From contig CAKZLS010000201.1 of assembly GCA_937127205.1 (NCBI GenBank), positions 1 through 11,204 of the forward strand: a stretch of 11,204 nucleotides of DNA, read 5' to 3'. Positions 6,914 to 11,204 of the stretch are shown here, piece after piece; the stretch's first letter is position 1, and each line of letters begins with the position of its first letter. Position numbers and translations under genes: made by a program. This stretch comes from an uncultured Rhodospirillales bacterium (GTDB lineage: Bacteria > Pseudomonadota > Alphaproteobacteria > Rhodospirillales > Defluviicoccaceae). The notes below the pieces were generated by a model, which ran no database searches, had not been told where the DNA came from, and worked only from the letters and a program-made list of their open reading frames with translations.

Positions 6914-6945
6914 TTGGTAACGATCCATTATGAGAATTATTATCA
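6914..6945 (+). promoter_or_regulatory. Fur-like box overlapping a promoter
   Basis: TGAGAATTATTATCA at 6931-6945 matches the 7-1-7 Fur consensus TGATAAT-N-ATTATCA at 13 of 14 positions. Symmetry extends to 19 bp (6929-6947) with one mismatched pair. It overlaps a promoter candidate made of TTGGTA (6914-6919), an 18-bp spacer and TATTAT (6938-6943), an arrangement in which Fur would repress. Transcription would start near 6950 and read into the sphingolipid operon through a leader of about 365 nt. Binding is inferred, because AT-rich DNA raises chance matches. Confidence 0.5.
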
Positions 6946-7263
6946 TATAAAAATTACTCATTCGTACATAATCGTATTTAAACAGGAATTCTTCTACTTC
7001 ACATGATTTGCATTTATGTTTTTATATTTGCTGGATAGAAATTTGGAGTGGACGACCGATTAGGTAATTTATACTTTTCCAAAGCGGTTTTGCCGGATTT
7101 TTCTACCTTGCCAAGGCCTTTGCATTTTCTTCGCCTCACGGGCGACGATTGGGTTGTCGGCATTACAGGTCGGTGAATAGTGATGTGAAGTCCGCGTCGG
7201 GACCAGTGTGGCGCTTTCCCCCGCGTCGCGCTTGCCAGAGTGTAGCAATTTCCAGCGATTAGT

Positions 7264-7287
7264 GGATCTCGACCAGGGTCGCGATCC
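7264..7287 (+). other. Hairpin or palindrome upstream of aasR
   Basis: GGATCTCGACC (7264-7274) and GGTCGCGATCC (7277-7287) are inverted copies with one mismatch, separated by two bases. In RNA this would fold to a stem of about ten pairs with a 4-nt loop, 17 nt upstream of the AGGAG ribosome binding site. It could affect translation of the first operon gene or, as DNA, be a dimeric operator. Confidence 0.35.
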
Positions 7288-7304
7288 TTGAAGTTGCGGG
7301 GCAG

Positions 7305-7309
7305 AGGAG
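7305..7309 (+). promoter_or_regulatory. Ribosome binding site that decides the aasR start
   Basis: AGGAG (7305-7309) touches the ATG at 7310 with no spacer, but is six bases from the in-frame GTG at 7316. Normal spacing favours the GTG. Confidence 0.5.
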
Positions 7310-7315
7310 ATGACA

Positions 7316-9106
7316 GTGCAGCTGACTGCAACCACAAATGCAGATCTAGCGTTTCGAATCGGTGAGTTCGAGACCCTTACGGACGGATTGGATTACGCAG
7401 CGAAAGGCGTCACCGGGTGCAATTTTTTCTCGCCCCGAGGTAAAATAGCTGATGTGCTGACCTATGCCGAGATTCGCCAGCGTGCCGTCGACTTGGCCGT
7501 GCGTCTTGACGCAAGCGGCCTCAAACGGGGTAGCCGATTCGGGTTGATTGCCGAAACCAACGCGAGTTTCGTTGTTTTCTTCTACGCTTGCCAATACGCC
7601 GGATTGATTCCCGTACCGCTGCCTCTGAGTATCAATCTCGGCGGCCATGAATCACATGTGACGCGCCTTCGCGGGATGATTGCTGCGGCGGACCTGTCTG
7701 CCGCGATGGCATCCGTCGATATGCTGCCCACTCTGCGTGAGGCCGCGGAGGGCTCGGGTGTGGAGCTTATCGGATCTCCGGACGATTTCTATGGGTTAAC
7801 GCCGGTTGGCGGCGACCCGCGCCCGTTCGACAAGACCGAAGCGTGCTATCTTCAATACTCGTCCGGAAGCACCACCCAACCGCGCGGCGTTCTCGTTACC
7901 CAGCGCGCCATCACCAGTAACGGGCGAGCCATCGGCCAACACGGGCTTCGGCTTCGGCCCGGAGATCGCGCCACGTCGTGGCTACCTCTCTATCACGATA
8001 TGGGACTTGTCGGTTTTTGCCTCGCGCCGATGCTGTCACAGGTTTCCATCGACTATCTTGCCACGTCGACCTTCGCTCTTCGCCCGCGAACCTGGCTGAA
8101 AACCATGTCCGATCACGGTGGGACGATTTCTTTCAGCCCCACCTTCGGCTACGAATTGTGCGTTCGGCGCATGGCGAACAGCAACGGCGGTGAATTTGAT
8201 CTCTCGCGCTGGCGGATCGCTGGGATCGGCGGGGAAATGGTGCGCCCGGACGTGCTCGATGCTTTCGTCGATACCTTTGCCAATAGCGGTTTCGACAGGA
8301 CAGCGTTCCTGCCTAGCTATGGCTTGGCCGAAGCCACATTGGCCGTGAGTTTCACGGAGATCGGCGCCGGCGTGCGGGTGGACCGGGTGGACCGGGATGC
8401 CTACGAGCGCACCGGCAAGGCGGTACCCGCGCCACGGACCACACCGGCTAGCAGCGCCCGCTCGTTCGTGCTGTGCGGCAGGGTCATGCCCGGTTACGAA
8501 TCGGAGATCCGCAATGATGAAGATCAGGTTCTCGCCGAGCGGGACATCGGGCGAGTCTGCATCAAGGGGCCAAGTCTGATGGACGGCTACTTCCGCAATG
8601 CCGAGGCCACACGGGCAACGATCCTGGCGGACGGCTGGCTCGATACCGGCGATATGGGGTATTTGTTGGACGATGAGATCGTCATCACCGGGCGCCGCAA
8701 GGATATGATCATCTGCAATGGCCGGAACATTTGGCCGCAGGATCTGGAATGGGCGGTGGAATCTTTGCCGGCGGTTCGCAGCGGTTGTGCCGCAGCATTT
8801 TCCGTGAACGATGACCATGACGAAGAAAGGGTCGTGGTCGTCGTCGAATGTTATGTGAACGATCCGGAAAAGCAGCAGGAATTGGTCAAGGACATCGCGG
8901 CGATCATCCATAGAACCGCTGGCGTCCACTGCGAGGTGGTTCTGGTTCCGGCGCGCTCGCTGGTCTACACTTCTTCCGGCAAATTGAGCCGTGCGGCGGC
9001 AAAGACACAGTACCTGGACGGCTCGATACGCCTCCTGCATGCCGAACCGGCTGGGCCAGAGCCGCATTTGGAGCAACCGCGATTGGCCGTCTCCGCGGGA
9101 GCCTAG
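7316..9106 (+). CDS. aasR: FAAL-like acyl-ACP synthetase of the ceramide pathway
   Basis: A 596-residue ANL-superfamily enzyme that should activate a fatty acid with ATP to acyl-AMP and pass it to a carrier protein. Adenylation motifs are intact: YSSGSTTQPRGV (P-loop, about 181-192), SWLPLYHDMGL (about 221-231, the form typical of fatty acyl-AMP ligases), SYGLAEATL (A5, about 334-342), DGWLDTGD (A7), ITGRRKDMIICNGRNIWPQDLE split across A8 (about 457-478), and SSGKLSR with catalytic K556. There is no fused carrier or transferase domain. The GTG at 7316 was preferred to the ATG at 7310 on ribosome-binding-site spacing. The reductase gene starts 21 bp downstream, and a dedicated acyl carrier protein and an Spt-type enzyme follow. 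That context matches the Caulobacter aasR gene. Alone it could equally be a polyketide or lipopeptide FAAL, so the name rests mainly on context. Confidence 0.8.
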   Translation: MQLTATTNADLAFRIGEFETLTDGLDYAAKGVTGCNFFSPRGKIADVLTYAEIRQRAVDLAVRLDASGLKRGSRFGLIAETNASFVVFFYACQYAGLIPVPLPLSINLGGHESHVTRLRGMIAAADLSAAMASVDMLPTLREAAEGSGVELIGSPDDFYGLTPVGGDPRPFDKTEACYLQYSSGSTTQPRGVLVTQRAITSNGRAIGQHGLRLRPGDRATSWLPLYHDMGLVGFCLAPMLSQVSIDYLATSTFALRPRTWLKTMSDHGGTISFSPTFGYELCVRRMANSNGGEFDLSRWRIAGIGGEMVRPDVLDAFVDTFANSGFDRTAFLPSYGLAEATLAVSFTEIGAGVRVDRVDRDAYERTGKAVPAPRTTPASSARSFVLCGRVMPGYESEIRNDEDQVLAERDIGRVCIKGPSLMDGYFRNAEATRATILADGWLDTGDMGYLLDDEIVITGRRKDMIICNGRNIWPQDLEWAVESLPAVRSGCAAAFSVNDDHDEERVVVVVECYVNDPEKQQELVKDIAAIIHRTAGVHCEVVLVPARSLVYTSSGKLSRAAAKTQYLDGSIRLLHAEPAGPEPHLEQPRLAVSAGA

Positions 9107-9127
9107 GGCGGCGGGTTCGAGGTTACG

Positions 9128-10084
9128 GTGCCGCTTGATTCTTCAACAACCTGCGTAGCGCTCACCGGGGCCAGTGGATTTATCGGCAGTGCCCTGACGC
9201 AATCCTTGAGCGAGCGCGGATTTCAGGTTCGTGCTCTGGCACGTGATCCCCGCTCACTTTCTTCGACGGACGACGTGGAAATCGTTCAAGGCTCACTCGA
9301 AGATTCGGACAGCTTGCAACGACTTGTGCATGGGGCCGATGTGGTCATTCATTGCGCCGGCGCAATCAAAGCCCGCAGTAGCAAGGAATTTAAGGCAATA
9401 AATGCCGATGGTACCGAGCGGCTGGTGGCAGCGGTGGCGGAAACATCCTCCCGTCCCCGGATAATGCTGGTTTCGTCGCTGGCGGCGCGCGAGCCTTTGC
9501 TGTCGCCATACGCGGCCAGCAAGCGGGCAGCCGAAGAGGTCATGGCCCGCCCTGAAACGGGCCTCGAGTATTGCGTGGTGCGCCCGCCAGCGGTTTATGG
9601 TCCGGGCGACCGTTCGACCCTGGGCCTGTTTCGCCAGCTCGTGCGCGGCTACGCCATTGTGCCGTGGCGGGTGCACGGGCGTTTTTCTTTGATTTACATC
9701 GACGACTTAGTGGCGGCAATGGAGCAGCTGCTTTTTGTTCCCAAGTGGAGCGCCTCGGTGATCGAGCCCGATGACGGCCGGGAAAAGGGCTATTCGTGGA
9801 CCGATCTCGCCGAAATCGCCAGCGCCCATCTGGGCCGTCCCGTGCGGTGTCTTGCGGTCCCTTTTCAGGCCGTCTGGGTGCCGGCCGCGGTCAACGAGGC
9901 CGTTTCTTCGGTGCTTGGCCGATCGCCCATGCTTACCAAGGGGAAACTGCGGGAACTATTTCACGCGGACTGGGTGTGTAAACTATCCCATCCTCGGGTC
10001 CTCGAGGAGTGGCAGCCGCGAACGCGCTTCAAAGAAGGTTTTGAACGCACTCTGCTATGGTATAAGCGCCAAGATTGGCTGTAA
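9128..10084 (+). CDS. cerR: Extended SDR / NAD-dependent epimerase-like ceramide reductase
   Basis: A 318-residue NAD(P)-binding protein of the extended short-chain dehydrogenase type. The Rossmann motif TGASGFIG is at 13-20, and the NADP-type RALARD stretch follows beta-2 (35-40). The HCAGAIKA segment is at 75-82, the active-site serine in VSSLA at 115-119, and the catalytic pair is Y128/K132 in PYAASK. VRPPAVYGPGD (151-161) is the usual substrate-domain signature. The GTG start has GAGG five bases upstream. In Caulobacter an enzyme of this family reduces the 3-oxo group of oxidised ceramide; here it lies between the acyl-ACP synthetase and the acyl carrier protein genes, which fits that role. 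Sequence alone would only say NAD-dependent epimerase/dehydratase, so the ceramide assignment is by operon. Confidence 0.8.
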   Translation: MPLDSSTTCVALTGASGFIGSALTQSLSERGFQVRALARDPRSLSSTDDVEIVQGSLEDSDSLQRLVHGADVVIHCAGAIKARSSKEFKAINADGTERLVAAVAETSSRPRIMLVSSLAAREPLLSPYAASKRAAEEVMARPETGLEYCVVRPPAVYGPGDRSTLGLFRQLVRGYAIVPWRVHGRFSLIYIDDLVAAMEQLLFVPKWSASVIEPDDGREKGYSWTDLAEIASAHLGRPVRCLAVPFQAVWVPAAVNEAVSSVLGRSPMLTKGKLRELFHADWVCKLSHPRVLEEWQPRTRFKEGFERTLLWYKRQDWL

Positions 10085-10107
10085 GCGCCCGGGGAGTGTC
10101 GGGGCGC
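10085..10107 (+). other. Hairpin between cerR and acpR
   Basis: GCGCCC (10085-10090) pairs with GGGCGC (10102-10107) across an 11-nt loop, starting immediately after the cerR stop. No proper T-run follows. It could stabilise or process the transcript so that acpR and spt are expressed at a different level from the upstream genes. Confidence 0.3.
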
Positions 10108-10132
10108 CTCAATTTGAAAAGACGGGCGCGAG

Positions 10133-10384
10133 ATGAGTATGGATAAGGATTCCGTTGTCAACGAACTCTGCGAACTCCTGCAGAAGTACAACAAGGAAGG
10201 GATAGAGCTGACCGCCGAAACCAAGCTCGGTTCGGATTTGGACGTGGATTCCGTTGAGGTTATGGACCTGATCATGGAGATCGAAGACAAGTTCGACATC
10301 GACATCCCAATCAATCTAGTTTCCGAAATCGAAAGTATCGGGGATTTGGCCTCTCTCGTCTTCAAGCGCCTGGAAGCCCGCTGA
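10133..10384 (+). CDS. acpR: Dedicated acyl carrier protein
   Basis: An 83-residue acidic four-helix carrier protein. The phosphopantetheine site is S40 in LDVDSVEVMDL, where the usual DSL reads DSV. The EIEDKFDIDIP block after it is typical of acyl carrier proteins. It would carry the acyl chain loaded by the upstream synthetase and present it to the serine palmitoyltransferase, whose gene starts only two bases after the stop codon. The length and the lack of fused domains suit a stand-alone carrier distinct from the housekeeping AcpP. GAG abuts the ATG at 10133, and a second in-frame ATG at 10139 has better spacing, so the start could be two codons later. The position between cerR and spt matches the Caulobacter ceramide cluster. 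Confidence 0.88.
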   Translation: MSMDKDSVVNELCELLQKYNKEGIELTAETKLGSDLDVDSVEVMDLIMEIEDKFDIDIPINLVSEIESIGDLASLVFKRLEAR

Positions 10385-10386
10385 AC

Positions 10387-11204
10387 ATGGATATTTTTGA
10401 CAAGTACAGTCTGCCTGGCGCTCGACATGACGAGTTGCTGAATTACGGTAAGGATCCATTCAATCTGTGCATGGAGGAGATCTACTCGAGCACCGAGGCA
10501 CGGGTGAACGGACGGCGCACGATCCTAGTCGGCACCAACAACTATCTCGGTATCACCTTCGATCCCGTGTGTTCCGAAGCAGCGATCGAAGCCATCCGCA
10601 AATTCGGGACGGGCACCACGGGTTCGCGTATCGCCAACGGCACGTACGCCCCCCACCTGGCCGCGGAGGCGGCTATTGCCGGTTTTCTCAACCGCCGCTC
10701 GGCCATGGTGTTTCCCACCGGCTATCAAGCCAACCTGGGAGTCATCGCGGGCCTTGCCGGGCCCAAGGACGTCATTCTCCTCGATGCCGATTCTCACAGC
10801 AGCATTTACGACGGATGCCAGTTGAGCGGCGCCACTCTAGTCCGCTTCCGCCACAACGATCCCGCAGACCTGGACAAGCGGCTGACCCGGCTTGGCGACC
10901 CGGGTGCGTGCAAGCTGGTCATCGTCGAAGGCATTTACAGCATGCTGGGCGATCGCGCCCCGCTTAAGGAGTTCGTTGAGGTCAAGCAAAAGCACGGCGC
11001 TTATCTGCTTGTGGACGAGGCTCACTCGCTCGGCGTGCTCGGCGATCACGGCCGCGGGTTGGCGGAGGAAGCGGGCGTGGAGGACGCGGTCGATTTCGTC
11101 GCCGGGACCTTCAGCAAAAGCTTGGGCGCGGTAGGCGGCTTCGGCGCGTCCAATCATCCGAGGTTCGAGGTCCTGCGGTTCTGCAGCCGTCCTTATATGT
11201 TCAC
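10387..11204 (+). CDS. spt: Serine palmitoyltransferase-type alpha-oxoamine synthase, 5' part
   Basis: The frame is open from ATG 10387 to the right edge, giving about 272 residues. Family members are about 400 long, so roughly the last third is missing. It is a PLP-dependent enzyme of the alpha-oxoamine synthase family. The substrate-pocket segment GTGTTGSRIANG is at about 74-85. H137 in DADSHSS is the stacking histidine, D210 and H213 in DEAHSLGVLG contact PLP, and K244 in TFSKSLGAVGGF is the Schiff-base lysine. The RPYMF stretch near the edge resembles serine palmitoyltransferases. The expected reaction condenses acyl-AcpR with L-serine to 3-oxo-sphinganine. The family also includes BioF (8-amino-7-oxononanoate synthase), KBL and ALAS; the dedicated ACP two bases upstream and the neighbouring cerR and aasR favour Spt. 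GGAAG lies 11 bases upstream of the start. Confidence 0.85.
   Translation, partial: MDIFDKYSLPGARHDELLNYGKDPFNLCMEEIYSSTEARVNGRRTILVGTNNYLGITFDPVCSEAAIEAIRKFGTGTTGSRIANGTYAPHLAAEAAIAGFLNRRSAMVFPTGYQANLGVIAGLAGPKDVILLDADSHSSIYDGCQLSGATLVRFRHNDPADLDKRLTRLGDPGACKLVIVEGIYSMLGDRAPLKEFVEVKQKHGAYLLVDEAHSLGVLGDHGRGLAEEAGVEDAVDFVAGTFSKSLGAVGGFGASNHPRFEVLRFCSRPYMF

Larger units (their letters stand above)
6683..7315. other. Long, partly AT-rich regulatory gap before the sphingolipid operon
   Basis: This 633-bp gap holds no convincing long gene. Much of 6690-7080 is AT-rich, unlike the GC-rich genes on both sides, and from about 7090 composition returns toward normal. It contains, in order, a signal-peptide-like short ORF (6692-6766), a perfect extended -10 element (6751-6759), three TAACAAA repeats (6871, 6881, 6905), a Fur-like box overlapping a promoter (6914-6945) and a hairpin (7264-7287) ahead of the first operon gene. 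Low GC and many sites suggest a heavily regulated control region, or a scar of acquired DNA. A leftward open frame at 7014-7337 lacks any recognisable protein and is not called. Confidence 0.6.

Noticed and set aside
7014..7337. Leftward 107-codon open frame in the gap before aasR
   Set aside because: No ribosome binding site, no recognisable protein, spans the AT-to-GC composition change and overlaps the aasR start.
8036..9076. Leftward 346-codon open frame opposite aasR
   Set aside because: Antisense shadow of a gene with intact adenylation motifs; common in GC-rich DNA.
7316..9106. FAAL of a polyketide or lipopeptide cluster
   Set aside because: No ketosynthase, condensation or large carrier modules are present; the small operon matches ceramide synthesis instead.
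10387..11204. Reading the PLP enzyme as biotin-synthesis BioF or as KBL
   Set aside because: Fold and key residues fit all family members, but no biotin or threonine genes are nearby, and the dedicated ACP, reductase and acyl-ACP synthetase point to serine palmitoyltransferase.
1..11204. tRNA genes, CRISPR arrays, insertion sequences, prophage genes
   Set aside because: I looked on both strands and found no cloverleaf with CCA-type ends, no spaced repeat array, no transposase and no integrase.

Overview
The window looks like a chromosomal segment of a GC-rich Gram-negative bacterium, most likely an alphaproteobacterium. I infer this from gene content: a sphingolipid-type operon built like that of Caulobacter, a META-domain lipoprotein, and a GloC/YcbL-type metallo-hydrolase. 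I see no tRNA, rRNA, CRISPR array, insertion sequence or phage gene.

Left part (1-4660). The 3' portion of a C45-family (penicillin acyltransferase-like) amide hydrolase runs rightward off the left edge and meets a leftward type I L-asparaginase. Their stop codons overlap. Continuing on the minus strand, upstream of the asparaginase, are an alanine/glycine:sodium symporter (AGCS), a META/HslJ lipoprotein and a small helical protein I do not recognise. A strong hairpin separates the symporter from the asparaginase. The unknown gene has a good promoter (TTGCCA-N18-GATACT) and probably drives the lipoprotein gene as well.

Middle part (4660-7315). A divergent intergenic region leads to a rightward GloC-like hydroxyacylglutathione hydrolase and an EamA/DMT-family drug/metabolite exporter. 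Then comes a 633-bp gap, much of it strikingly AT-rich. It contains a near-consensus 7-1-7 Fur box overlapping a plausible promoter, three TAACAAA repeats (two exactly 10 bp apart), a perfect extended -10 element, a signal-peptide-like short ORF and a hairpin just ahead of the next gene.

Right part (7316-11204). A tight four-gene rightward operon encodes a FAAL-like acyl-ACP synthetase, an extended SDR reductase, a dedicated acyl carrier protein and a serine palmitoyltransferase-type alpha-oxoamine synthase cut by the right edge. This set matches the bacterial ceramide genes aasR, cerR, acpR and spt known from Caulobacter. In the inferred pathway AasR loads a fatty acid onto AcpR, Spt condenses acyl-AcpR with L-serine to 3-oxo-sphinganine, a ceramide synthase outside the window N-acylates it, and CerR reduces the 3-oxo group. 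The Fur-like site in the leader suggests, but does not prove, that sphingolipid synthesis here responds to iron.
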